Shown here in pieces: positions 17,808 to 27,023 of a stretch of DNA of 64,000 nucleotides. Each line of letters starts with the position of its first letter. Within the stretch, counting starts at the first letter, position 1. Origin of the DNA: Paludibacter sp. (GTDB lineage: Bacteria > Bacteroidota > Bacteroidia > Bacteroidales > Paludibacteraceae); contig JAFLKK010000007.1 of assembly GCA_019163375.1 (NCBI GenBank), positions 678,967 through 742,966 of the forward strand, in the 5' to 3' direction. A program made the translations under genes and the position numbers. The notes under the pieces were generated by a model that saw only the letters and a program-made list of their open reading frames with translations, had not been told where the DNA came from and did no database searches.

Positions 17808-20189
17808 TTAAAACCTGTCCGAATCGACATCCACCTCCACATGTTCCACTGTTTTGTTGCGGGCTCCGGTGTGAAACCGGCTCACTTTTTTGTTGATAAT
17901 AAGAGTGGACGGAATATTGCGCAATTCTTTGTTTTCGGACACCGACAAAATGTTCCATGCTTGATAGCTGATAAGCATAAAGCTATACTTATTCAACATA
18001 GTACTTGTGCTTTTGGTAAATCTGATTGACTTAACCGAGTGTGGAAATTCTCCTTTCAATCGTTCAATTCCGTTGCGAATGGCTTCACTTGAATTAGCCA
18101 GTTTATGAATATCCACAATGTGAATAATTACTTCGGGATTGTTGCGTAATAATCTTCGAGCATAGCGTAACAAGAACTCATCCGACTCGCTGTGCAGCAT
18201 TACCACAGTACTTGTAATGCTTGTAAATCCGCGATTGACAAATACTCCGACACTACAATTGCTATGTTCAATAAAGTAGCGGGTTTTGTCTTTTATCAAC
18301 GTTCCCGGATAGAAGAAAGCTTGCTTTTGCGACATTTTATTGATAAAGGTATTCAACCATTTATTTTTTCCAAAAAGCGTGCTCTCTTTGATAAATGGAA
18401 TGCCCGAGAGTGAAACCCCGGCTCCCACCAGCAGGAAGTCAAAATTATTCAGATTGACCGATTTGACAATACCTAATTCAATGTTGTCAGTCACTTTGTA
18501 CTCGGTAGCAATGGGCGTATTGAGAATAGCAGCTTCGTCTTTTACACCTTTGAAACTCTCGGTAGAGAATTGTTCGCCATATATAGGGTTAGTGTCCGTA
18601 CCCGGAGTAATATGCAGCACTGTAACGGATAAACTGTTTTTAGTGCCATCAAGTACGGTTTTGGCCACATTGAGTAATGTTTTCCCATTTTCAGGATTCC
18701 CCAAAGCAATAAGAGCTTTAAATATACCTTGTGTTTGATGTAGAATATATTCCTTTTCAACGTCTTTTTCGGGGAATAGTACATTGATAAGCGATAGAGC
18801 CGGCGTGGTCATAAAAGTAGTTACCAATGCCATTATTACAAGCATAACAAAAATAGGAGGAGGCAAAATACCCATTTCATAACCGATATTGAGTACAATA
18901 AGTTCCATCAGTCCCCGCGTGTTCATCAACACACCGATAGAAAGACTGTCGTGCCACGATTCACCCAGAATTTTAGCAGTAAAGGCTCCACCCACAAATT
19001 TTCCGGTAACGGCCACCAAAATAAACAACCCGCAAATTGACCACAAATAAGGCGTATTGAGTAAACCTATTTCGGTACGTAAACCGGTAAATACGAAGAA
19101 AAGTGGTAAAAGCAATGTTACCGAAACATCCTCTATTTTTTCGATAATCATTTTTCGGAAATTAGGAAGCGGTGGCATAACAACGCCGGCCAAAAATGCT
19201 CCGAAAAGTGCGTGAATACCAATTACTTGTGTTGTAAAAGCAGAGAGTATCAGAATTAATAATAAAAAAGCTACGATACTTTTGTTGAGTACTTCGCTGT
19301 TATGATAAATTTCTCCAATTCGTTTTAAGAACGGACGAACTACTAACAACATAAATAATACGTAAAGTATGGAGAATAAGATGGTGTAAATGGAGCTAAC
19401 AAAACTACCTGTTTTGGCAATGGCTATGACCGCAGCAAGTATACACCACGCTGTAACATCGTCGATGGCAGCACTGGCAATCGAAACTGTACCCAAATGT
19501 GTCTTGGATAATCCCTTTTCCTGAACAATCCGCGCCAATACCGGGAAGGCGGTGATACTCATGGATATTCCGATAAATAAAGCAAAGGGCAGGAAAGTAG
19601 TATGAGCAGCGGCAAATTCCAGATATACAAAATACGCCAGCAACATTCCCAAAAAATAGGGTATAATAATGCTGGCATGGCTAATAACATAAATCTTTCC
19701 CATTTTAACTCTCAACTCGCTTATGTTCAGCTCCATACCAATGGTAAACATAAACAGAATAAGTCCTACCTGGCTCAGAATATTAAGATTTCCCAGTGAC
19801 TTAGCTGCAAACAGAAAGTGAAAAGCCTGTGGATAGAAATAACCCAGAAGTGAAGGTCCTAACACGATGCCTGCCAGAATTTCGCCAATAACCGTAGGCT
19901 GTCCCATTTTGGCAAACAGATAACCAAATATACGCGAAACAATAAGAATAGAGATAATCTGAAGTAAAAGCATTGCCGCAGGTTCTGCAACATTATTGAG
20001 AATAGACACTTTAAACAAGTCAAAGTTTCCTGTAGAAGTATCTGTACTATTAATTATTTCGTTTTGCGTAATTACACTTTGTGCAGGGTTAAAATCTTTT
20101 GCCTTTTGAAAAAGTATATAGGTAAAGATACCAAATAAGCTTAACATTAAACCATAAAAAAGCCAGGTTCTGTAAGGAGATTTTTTCAT
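17808..20189 (-). CDS. Cation:proton antiporter (CPA2 type) with C-terminal universal-stress-like region
   Basis: The 793-residue protein has one N-terminal membrane segment and then a Na+/H+ exchanger domain of about 12 helices (residues about 75-460), with ASAAIDDVTAWCILA and GVLMNTRGLMELIVLNIG as CPA2 signatures. From about residue 480 to the end a soluble region looks like one or two UspA-like domains. Members exchange Na+ or K+ for protons across the inner membrane in pH and ion homeostasis. TATCTTTG on the minus strand at 20301-20308 is a plausible -7 element. Confidence 0.9.
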   Translation of the reverse strand: MKKSPYRTWLFYGLMLSLFGIFTYILFQKAKDFNPAQSVITQNEIINSTDTSTGNFDLFKVSILNNVAEPAAMLLLQIISILIVSRIFGYLFAKMGQPTVIGEILAGIVLGPSLLGYFYPQAFHFLFAAKSLGNLNILSQVGLILFMFTIGMELNISELRVKMGKIYVISHASIIIPYFLGMLLAYFVYLEFAAAHTTFLPFALFIGISMSITAFPVLARIVQEKGLSKTHLGTVSIASAAIDDVTAWCILAAVIAIAKTGSFVSSIYTILFSILYVLFMLLVVRPFLKRIGEIYHNSEVLNKSIVAFLLLILILSAFTTQVIGIHALFGAFLAGVVMPPLPNFRKMIIEKIEDVSVTLLLPLFFVFTGLRTEIGLLNTPYLWSICGLFILVAVTGKFVGGAFTAKILGESWHDSLSIGVLMNTRGLMELIVLNIGYEMGILPPPIFVMLVIMALVTTFMTTPALSLINVLFPEKDVEKEYILHQTQGIFKALIALGNPENGKTLLNVAKTVLDGTKNSLSVTVLHITPGTDTNPIYGEQFSTESFKGVKDEAAILNTPIATEYKVTDNIELGIVKSVNLNNFDFLLVGAGVSLSGIPFIKESTLFGKNKWLNTFINKMSQKQAFFYPGTLIKDKTRYFIEHSNCSVGVFVNRGFTSITSTVVMLHSESDEFLLRYARRLLRNNPEVIIHIVDIHKLANSSEAIRNGIERLKGEFPHSVKSIRFTKSTSTMLNKYSFMLISYQAWNILSVSENKELRNIPSTLIINKKVSRFHTGARNKTVEHVEVDVDSDRF

Positions 20190-20380
20190 ACTTATTTTAT
20201 TTTTAATTCAAAAACAGATGATGAGATAAGAAGTCAGTAGCACTCATGAGAATAAGAAAAGTCAGCTTCTGCCGAGCTTACAATCTACTTATTCAGAGTA
20301 CAAAGATAGTGTTTTTTTCACTTTTAAAGTTTTGTATATAAGAATAGTTGCCTGCAAGTATTGTGTTTTAAAACATTTTT

Positions 20381-20411
20381 TTTGGCATCTGCACATTATT
20401 GTCTATTTTTG
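20381..20411 (+). promoter_or_regulatory. Promoter for the TerC-family gene
   Basis: TTTG at 20381-20384, a 19-base spacer and TATTTTTG at 20404-20411: a full Bacteroidetes consensus about 40 bases before the ATG. Confidence 0.75.
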
Positions 20412-20450
20412 TAGTTACTATAAGTTTATAATTTTAATAAATAAGAAAAA

Positions 20451-21407
20451 ATGGAAGTAGGAATTAGTTTTTGGATAGGCTTTGTGGCTTTTGTGGTTAT
20501 AATGCTGATACTCGATTTATTTGTTTTTCATAAAAAAGATTCTGTTGTAAAAGTAAAAGAAGCTTTATTGTGGAGTGCATTTTGGATAGGATTGGCCGTT
20601 GTTTTTAACATATGTGTCTATTTTTTACTTGGTAAAGTAAAAGCACTTGAGTTTCTCACCGGTTATCTGATTGAGGAATCTCTCAGTGTGGATAATCTAT
20701 TTGTGTTTATCATGATTTTTGGATTCTTTAAAATCGAACCGAAATATCAACACAAAGTTCTTTTCTGGGGAATTATTGGTGCCATTATTATGCGTGCCGT
20801 ATTTATTTTTGCAGGTGTAGCTATTATCGAACGATTTGCATGGGTAATGTATATCTTCGGTGCATTCTTGGTTTATACAGGAGTAAAAATGATTTTCGAG
20901 AAGGAAAGCGAAGATTATGACCCCAATAAAAATGCATTAATAAAAGGCTTTAAAAAAATATTTCCCGTAACCGACGATATGTCGAAACACCGGTTTTTTG
21001 TCCGCAAAGATAGAATTCTTTACGCTACACCCTACTTTATTGCATTATTGGTTATTGAAGCATCCGATCTTATTTTTGCTGTCGACTCCATTCCTGCAGT
21101 ACTTTCAGTGTCTAAAGATCCGTTTATCGTCTATACTTCCAATATCTTTGCCATTCTTGGATTACGATCGCTATACTTTGCACTACAGGGCATAATGGAG
21201 TACTTCCACTATCTGAAATATGCACTTTCGGGAATTCTTACCTTTATCGGGATAAAAATGTGTGTAAACGAATTAACTTCCGAATTAGGTTATTCGTTTC
21301 ATATTTCCAATTTTACTTCGCTCGGAGTAATTGTTTCGTTTCTTACAGCTTCTATTCTATTATCGATAGTTGTGAAGAAAAGACAGGAGATGAAAGCGAG
21401 GAGATAA
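20451..21407 (+). CDS. TerC family integral membrane protein (Alx-like)
   Basis: The 318-residue protein is strongly hydrophobic with about nine membrane segments. TerC/Alx features include the acidic ESLSVDNLFVFIMIF segment near residue 76 and a second acidic motif, EASDLIFAVDSIPAVL, near residue 203. Alx and related proteins act in manganese export or metal homeostasis, and TerC was named for tellurite resistance. No other ter genes are present, so a general metal-ion role is more likely. It has its own promoter and terminator. Confidence 0.92.
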   Translation: MEVGISFWIGFVAFVVIMLILDLFVFHKKDSVVKVKEALLWSAFWIGLAVVFNICVYFLLGKVKALEFLTGYLIEESLSVDNLFVFIMIFGFFKIEPKYQHKVLFWGIIGAIIMRAVFIFAGVAIIERFAWVMYIFGAFLVYTGVKMIFEKESEDYDPNKNALIKGFKKIFPVTDDMSKHRFFVRKDRILYATPYFIALLVIEASDLIFAVDSIPAVLSVSKDPFIVYTSNIFAILGLRSLYFALQGIMEYFHYLKYALSGILTFIGIKMCVNELTSELGYSFHISNFTSLGVIVSFLTASILLSIVVKKRQEMKARR

Positions 21408-21434
21408 TATTTTCGCAGGATACATTGACCATAT

Positions 21435-21474
21435 AAAAGGGATAGTTGACGTAAAGTTGACTATCCCTTTTTTA
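21435..21474 (+). terminator. Terminator after the TerC-family gene
   Basis: AAAAGGGATAGT at 21435-21446 pairs perfectly with ACTATCCCTTTT at 21460-21471, with further T residues after it. Confidence 0.8.
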
Positions 21475-21512
21475 TTTCATTTTCAACGTATAATAATCCA
21501 TGAATGTGTACA

Positions 21513-21544
21513 AAAATGGCACAAGATTGACACAAAATGGCACA
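21513..21544 (+). repeat. Direct repeat AAAATGGCACA with 21-base period
   Basis: The 11-base word occurs at 21513-21523 and 21534-21544, two helical turns apart. It lies 23 bases upstream of a TATCTTTG -7 box (21567-21574) of the following gene, so it is positioned like an activator or repressor site. Confidence 0.5.
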
Positions 21545-21696
21545 TTAATAATCGTAAATTTATTCATATCTTTGCCTTATTCATTCATGCACATTTACCC
21601 ACGAAAAAAGGAACGTCATGCCTGTTGTTTTCTGAAACAAAAGTGCTTAACATGACAACACCAGATCTAATACTTATTATAAAATCAGCATCTATC

Positions 21697-24342
21697 ATGA
21701 AAAAGTTGTCTCAAAATTGCGTTCTTTTTCTTTTTTTCTTTTTTTCCTTCTCTCTTCATTCGGCAAACCAACCGGCCGATTTTCAAAAAACAATAGTAGA
21801 CCGATTCAATAAATTATGCTTAGGGTTTCCGCAGGAAAAAGTGTATCTGCACACCGACAAACCTTACTATAGTGCCGGAGAGAAATTATGGTTTAAAGGG
21901 TATCTGGTAAATGCTGTAACTCACAGACCAAAGTCCATCAGTGAATTTATGTATGTGGAACTGATAAGTAAATCGGATTCGGTATTTTACAGAGCCAAAA
22001 TAAAAAAAGATTCTCTCGGCTTTGCAGGGAGTTTTAATTTAAAGCCCGAACTTCCAAGTGGTTTTTACACCCTGCGTGCATACACTTATTGGATGCAAAA
22101 TGTCACGAGCGATTTCTTTTTCAAAAAGATCATATACATCGGCAACACGATTGATGATGCCACTCAGAGCCAGATTACGTATGGTAAACCTATTGACGGG
22201 AAAGTTACGGCAACATTGAAACTAACAAATGGGAATAAACAACCGCTGGCAGCACAAAAAGTGAATATAAACCAATTGTGGAGTAAATTGCCCGTAAAAC
22301 CAATAAGTTTAATGACCAATTCGCTGGGTATAATCAGTTGGTTACAACCCATTGATAACACCTCTCATTCGAAAAATAATTTTGAACTATCCATCGACAA
22401 TCCTGGAGTAAAATATAAAAAAATCTTCTATCTCCCCGAATTTAGTAATGATTTTGATGTGCAGTTTTTTCCCGAAAGTGGTGTACTTCTGAGCGGTAAT
22501 TTGCAAACGATAGCCTTTAAAGCTATTGGGAAAAATGGTTTGTCGGTGCCGGTAACAGGGAAAGTATTCAATAACAATGACGAAGAAGTTACCGACTTTT
22601 CTAGTATAAATAAAGGCATGGGTAAATTCATACTCGCCACCCAGCCCAACGAAACATACTATGCCAAAGTGAAAACGGCCAATGGATCCGAAAAACGGTT
22701 TCAACTTCCGGCAAATCAGGCCAATGGAGTGTCACTTCATTTCGCATTTAACCGCGACAAAATTCTATACGAAATATTTAATCAGACAAACATCCCTAAT
22801 AATAATTTATATTTGCTCATCCATTGCCGTGGAAATGCAATTTTAGTTCAACAACTAAATGTGTTAGCTGGTAAAATTTCGGACACCTACCTCCCCGAAG
22901 GTGTGCTTACATTTTCTGTTATCGACTCGGTAGGAAATACGCTCTGCGAAAGGCTATGTTTTGTGAAACATCCCAATTATCCAACGGTTAGCATGCAAAG
23001 CAATAAGCCCGTTTACAGCAAACGCGATTCGGTGAATTTGAGCCTCAATATTAAATCTTTACTCGAAAAAACAACTATAGGAGACCTGTCCATTAGTGTA
23101 ACTGATAGTCGAACGGTTGTGCTGGATACGTTAAGTGACAATATTCGCACAAACCTCTTGTTGACTTCCGACTTAAAAGGGTATATAGAAGAACCTGCCG
23201 CATATTTTGCAGATAATCTAAACTCTACCAACGAGAAGCTCGACATATTGATGCTTACACAAGGGTGGAGACGATTTAAAACTCCTGAAATAGTAATGGG
23301 CAAATACGAAGAACAGAAATATTATATTGAGGCCGGGCAAATATTATCTGGTAAAGTAAGAAACATACTCAACAAACCTTCGAAAAAGTGTAAAGTGATG
23401 GCACTCTTACCCTATTCCGGGTCTATTATAGTGACAGAAACTGATAGTGTAGGTCGATTTATAATTGATGGAATTTTATTTCCGGACAGTACCACATTTA
23501 CTTTAAAAGCTAAAAAGCCAAAGGTACTTGGTGAGCTGGAAATTATCGTTGATAAAGACATATTCCCAAAGGTAAATACGTATATTCCAAGCTCATTCGA
23601 TAATCCTGAACTTATACCAAATGAATATCTGGGACAAAGTAAAGACAAGTATTATTCGGAGGGTGGCATGCGAGTTGTTAGCTTAGATGAATTGACTGTA
23701 AAGGCCGAAAAGATCAATAAAAATGAAGTAAAAGAATATTATTCCGGATTAGAGGATGCGAAAATGACAGCCGAACAACTGGAAAACTACCCGGGAATGA
23801 CTGTTCTACATCTATTGCAGATGATGTCGGGAGTTACGGTAGAGAATGAACAGGTTTTTTTTAGAGGAAACCGAAGTCCTGCAATGTTTTTAATAGATAA
23901 TATTGAGGTTCAACCTGAATTTCAACAAGATATTACATTGCTTAACTCCAATGAAATTGAAAGTATTTCCATATTTAAAGGAGTGAGTGCCGCTATTTTC
24001 GGATCACGTGGAGGATATGGAGTTGTTGCTATTCAATTAAAAAAAGGGTATCTCCGAAAAACAGAAGATCCATTAAGTTTAACGCGTGTTACACCGCTGG
24101 GTTTCCAAAAAGCAACCGAGTTCTATGTGCCAAAATATGATGTCGAAAGTATACGTAAATTGCCAAAAGCCGATTTGAGGACCACCATTTACTGGAATCC
24201 AAAATTAGTGACCGATACCGCCGGTAATGTGAACGTGAAATTTTTCACCGCCGATACTGCATCGAAATATTCGGTGGTAGTTGAAGGCGTGACCAAGGAT
24301 GGTGAAATATGTCGGTATGTCGGCTATTTGAGACGAGAATAG
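21697..24342 (+). CDS. Large exported protein with MG2-like and TonB-plug-like domains
   Basis: I set the start at 21697, where a signal peptide begins (MKKLSQNCVLFLFFFFSFSL); the frame extends 80 codons upstream, across the likely promoter. The 881-residue product has an alpha-2-macroglobulin MG2-like segment (EKVYLHTDKPYYSAGEKLWF, about residues 47-66), several beta-sandwich stretches, and near residues 695-775 a TonB-receptor plug-like domain (LLQMMSGVTV, FGSRGGYGVVAIQLKKG). No beta-barrel follows; only about 95 residues remain. Such barrel-less plug proteins occur in Bacteroidetes and their role is unknown. Galactose genes lie downstream. Confidence 0.85.
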   Translation: MKKLSQNCVLFLFFFFSFSLHSANQPADFQKTIVDRFNKLCLGFPQEKVYLHTDKPYYSAGEKLWFKGYLVNAVTHRPKSISEFMYVELISKSDSVFYRAKIKKDSLGFAGSFNLKPELPSGFYTLRAYTYWMQNVTSDFFFKKIIYIGNTIDDATQSQITYGKPIDGKVTATLKLTNGNKQPLAAQKVNINQLWSKLPVKPISLMTNSLGIISWLQPIDNTSHSKNNFELSIDNPGVKYKKIFYLPEFSNDFDVQFFPESGVLLSGNLQTIAFKAIGKNGLSVPVTGKVFNNNDEEVTDFSSINKGMGKFILATQPNETYYAKVKTANGSEKRFQLPANQANGVSLHFAFNRDKILYEIFNQTNIPNNNLYLLIHCRGNAILVQQLNVLAGKISDTYLPEGVLTFSVIDSVGNTLCERLCFVKHPNYPTVSMQSNKPVYSKRDSVNLSLNIKSLLEKTTIGDLSISVTDSRTVVLDTLSDNIRTNLLLTSDLKGYIEEPAAYFADNLNSTNEKLDILMLTQGWRRFKTPEIVMGKYEEQKYYIEAGQILSGKVRNILNKPSKKCKVMALLPYSGSIIVTETDSVGRFIIDGILFPDSTTFTLKAKKPKVLGELEIIVDKDIFPKVNTYIPSSFDNPELIPNEYLGQSKDKYYSEGGMRVVSLDELTVKAEKINKNEVKEYYSGLEDAKMTAEQLENYPGMTVLHLLQMMSGVTVENEQVFFRGNRSPAMFLIDNIEVQPEFQQDITLLNSNEIESISIFKGVSAAIFGSRGGYGVVAIQLKKGYLRKTEDPLSLTRVTPLGFQKATEFYVPKYDVESIRKLPKADLRTTIYWNPKLVTDTAGNVNVKFFTADTASKYSVVVEGVTKDGEICRYVGYLRRE

Positions 24343-24468
24343 ATAAAGATCAATTAGAAATTTAAAGCGTGAATACAAAAAAATAAAAGGCCAAACTTTA
24401 CCAATTTATTACCAGAAGTGTAAGAAATCCTAAATTGGAGCTATTTTACAATAATTATGCTCTAGAAC

Positions 24469-24526
24469 ATTATTTTCTGACAGTATAATTGGGGCTTTTT
24501 TTGTTATTTTGCGTTCAGAAAATAAT
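24469..24526. repeat. 12-base inverted repeat bracketing the galK promoter region
   Basis: ATTATTTTCTGA at 24469-24480 and its exact reverse complement at 24515-24526 are separated by 34 bases. The spacer holds a TTGG at 24489-24492 and a near-consensus TTATTTTG at 24504-24511. The arms could be operator half-sites, or the long hairpin could end transcription from upstream. Confidence 0.45.
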
Positions 24527-24549
24527 AAATGTAAAAAATACAATTAATC

Positions 24550-25710
24550 ATGAATGTACAAGAATTAAAAGCTGCTTTCGAAGCTGCTTATGGTAAACAA
24601 GCAGAAGCAGTGTATTTTGCACCGGGACGTGTAAATCTTATTGGTGAACATACCGATTATAACGGTGGTTCGGTGTTTCCATGTGCCTTGAGCTTTGGAA
24701 CTTATTTATTGTTGAGCAAGAACGACGAGAAATTCGTAAATTTCCGTTCGATGAACCAACCTGAAGTTACAAAACTAGGATTAAACGAATTGACTACTCC
24801 ACTTGAAAACAGCTGGGTAAATTATCCACTGGGTGTTTTTGCACAATATATCAAACGCGGTGTAGAAATCAAAACCGGTTACGATATTCTTATCTGGGGT
24901 AATGTGCCTAACGGAGCCGGATTGTCTTCATCTGCTGCATTGGAAGTGGTTACCGCTTTCGCTCTGAACGAGCAACTTGGAACCGGCTTTAATCGTACTG
25001 TATTAGCTCAAATTGGTCAAAAAGCAGAACACGAGTTCGCATTTGTAAACTGTGGTATCATGGATCAGTTTGCTTCTGCAAATGGAGCTAAAGATCATGC
25101 AATTCATCTAAACTGCGATACATTGGAATTTGAATTAGTTCCGGTAAAACTGGAAGGTGTAAAAATTCTTATCTCAAATACTCACAGCCCACATAAATTG
25201 GATTCAGGTGCTTACAACCAACGTGTAGCTGAATGTAAATTGGCTGTTGAACAATTAAACAAAGTTCGCCCTATCAAATATCTGGCTGAATTGACCGAAG
25301 CTGAATTCAAAGAAATTGAATCGGCGATTACTGATCCTGTAGCTCACAAACGTGCCCGTCACGTTGTAGGTGAAGTTCAACGTACCAAAGATGCAGTAAA
25401 AGCATTGAAAGCTGGAGATTTGACATTGTTCGGTCAATTGATGAATGCTTCACACGTTTCATTGCGTGATGACTATGAAGTTACCGGATTGCAATTGGAT
25501 ACTATGGCCGAAGAAGCATGGAAGATCGACGGTGTTATCGGTTCACGTATGACCGGTGGAGGTTTTGGTGGTTGTACCGTTTCGTTGGTAAAAGACGAAG
25601 CTATCGATACATTTATCGAAAAAGTGGGTGCTGCTTACGAGGCTAAAACAAGCATCAAACCACAGTTCTACATTGCCGAAATTGGCAACGGAGCTTGCAA
25701 AATAGACTAA
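24550..25710 (+). CDS. galK: Galactokinase
   Basis: The 386-residue protein has all GHMP kinase signatures: the galactokinase motif GRVNLIGEHTDYNGG at about residue 26, the ATP-binding PNGAGLSSSAALE at about residue 119, and GGGFGGCTVSLV near residue 337. It phosphorylates alpha-D-galactose to galactose 1-phosphate as the first committed step of the Leloir pathway. It is followed by galM and a GH35 beta-galactosidase on the same strand, so the region handles galactose release, mutarotation and phosphorylation. No galT or galE lies in the window. Confidence 0.97.
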   Translation: MNVQELKAAFEAAYGKQAEAVYFAPGRVNLIGEHTDYNGGSVFPCALSFGTYLLLSKNDEKFVNFRSMNQPEVTKLGLNELTTPLENSWVNYPLGVFAQYIKRGVEIKTGYDILIWGNVPNGAGLSSSAALEVVTAFALNEQLGTGFNRTVLAQIGQKAEHEFAFVNCGIMDQFASANGAKDHAIHLNCDTLEFELVPVKLEGVKILISNTHSPHKLDSGAYNQRVAECKLAVEQLNKVRPIKYLAELTEAEFKEIESAITDPVAHKRARHVVGEVQRTKDAVKALKAGDLTLFGQLMNASHVSLRDDYEVTGLQLDTMAEEAWKIDGVIGSRMTGGGFGGCTVSLVKDEAIDTFIEKVGAAYEAKTSIKPQFYIAEIGNGACKID

Positions 25711-25729
25711 TTTGAGTAAATAGTTCATT

Positions 25730-25781
25730 GGTTTAACAGTTAATTAGGTGTGAATTTTTGTAACTGATTAACCGTTAAACC
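25730..25781. repeat. Imperfect inverted repeat between galK and galM
   Basis: GGTTTAACAGTTAAT at 25730-25744 and ATTAACCGTTAAACC at 25767-25781 are complementary at 14 of 15 positions with a 22-base loop. No T run follows, so it is more likely an mRNA processing or stability hairpin than a terminator. Confidence 0.5.
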
Positions 25782-25801
25782 ATAAACCAATCAACCAAAA
25801 G

Positions 25802-26842
25802 ATGAAAACAGCTAAAGAATTAGAAATTGAATTGAACGGTAATGCCGTTTCACTTTACACGCTATACAACAAAAATGGCATGTCGGTAGATATTACCAAC
25901 TATGGTGCAAAAATTATCCGCCTGATGGTACCCGATAAAAACGGTAAATTCGACGACGTGGTGCTTGCTTTTGATACACTTGAAGAAGTGATTGAGAAAG
26001 AAATCTACTTCGGGGCCGTTTGTGGTCGTTTTGCTAACCGTATCAAAGACGGTAAATTCAGCATCGATGGTGTGGAATATACTTTGCCTGTGAATAACGG
26101 AACAAACTCACTACACGGCGGCGTACACGGTTACAACGAGAAAGCATGGACTGTAAAATCGGTTTCGCAACAAGAATTGGTATTGGAACTTTTCTCGCCG
26201 GATGGAGAAGAAGGATACCCGGGTAATCTGACCGTTACTTGTACCTACATTTTGAGCGATGACAACGAGATTAAAATGCACTACGAAGCTACCACCGATA
26301 AAGCAACTATTGTTGGTTTGACCAATCACTCGTACTTCAATCTGAAAGGTGCCGGAAACGGAACTATTAAGGGTCATACGCTGCAAATTAATGCAGATTA
26401 TTACACCGTATTGGACGAATCTTTCGCTTTGACCGGTGAAATTCGTCCGGTAGCAGAAACTCCGTTCGATTTCCGCACTGCGAAAGCTGTGGGCGAAGTT
26501 ATCGACGATGAAGTGTATGTGCCGGGTTGGGGAATTGATAACAACTGGTGCTTGCGCAAAGAACAGGCAGGTGATTGCGTATTGGCAGGAACCGTTTACG
26601 AACCAACTACAGGACGTAAAATGGAAACATTCACCACGCAACCGGGATTACAAATCTATACCGGAAACTGGATGGATAAAATTGTTGGAAAAGAAGGTAA
26701 AATCTACGACCGTCAAGATGCTATCTGCCTCGAAACACAAGGTTTCCCTAACTCGCCAAACATTGCGCACTTCCCAAGTTCATTACTTCGTCCGGGACAA
26801 AAGTACGACGAATGGTGCGTGTATAAATTCTCTGTAGAATAA
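25802..26842 (+). CDS. galM: Aldose 1-epimerase (galactose mutarotase)
   Basis: The 346-residue protein matches GalM closely: GAVCGRFANRI, NGTNSLHGGVHG, the catalytic His in LTNHSYFNLKG, and the catalytic Glu in CLETQGFPNSPN. It interconverts alpha and beta anomers of galactose, supplying the alpha form used by GalK. It is 91 bases after galK on the same strand and probably co-transcribed, since only a hairpin without a T run separates them. There is no signal peptide, so it is cytoplasmic. Confidence 0.96.
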   Translation: MKTAKELEIELNGNAVSLYTLYNKNGMSVDITNYGAKIIRLMVPDKNGKFDDVVLAFDTLEEVIEKEIYFGAVCGRFANRIKDGKFSIDGVEYTLPVNNGTNSLHGGVHGYNEKAWTVKSVSQQELVLELFSPDGEEGYPGNLTVTCTYILSDDNEIKMHYEATTDKATIVGLTNHSYFNLKGAGNGTIKGHTLQINADYYTVLDESFALTGEIRPVAETPFDFRTAKAVGEVIDDEVYVPGWGIDNNWCLRKEQAGDCVLAGTVYEPTTGRKMETFTTQPGLQIYTGNWMDKIVGKEGKIYDRQDAICLETQGFPNSPNIAHFPSSLLRPGQKYDEWCVYKFSVE

Positions 26843-26899
26843 AAATTACAGCAACAAGTCTGAGGGTACACTTTAATGTCGCACCCAAAACTAAAACAG

Positions 26900-26935
26900 A
26901 AAAGCAGAGTTGCCAAATGGTAGTTCTGCTTTTTC
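26900..26935 (+). terminator. Terminator after galM
   Basis: AAAAGCAGA at 26900-26908 pairs with TCTGCTTTT at 26925-26933, with further T residues. Confidence 0.7.
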
Positions 26936-27023
26936 TCTTCACGAGACAATTAACTTTTAGACACGAATTGTGCATCTACAAGCGAACTATTGAATCATAT
27001 TACCCTGATAATATCTGAATACC

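Noticed and set aside
24469..24526. An invertible (phase-variable) promoter bounded by inverted repeats
   Set aside because: The arms are short and only 34 bases apart, too close for the usual recombinase inversion, and no invertase gene is nearby.
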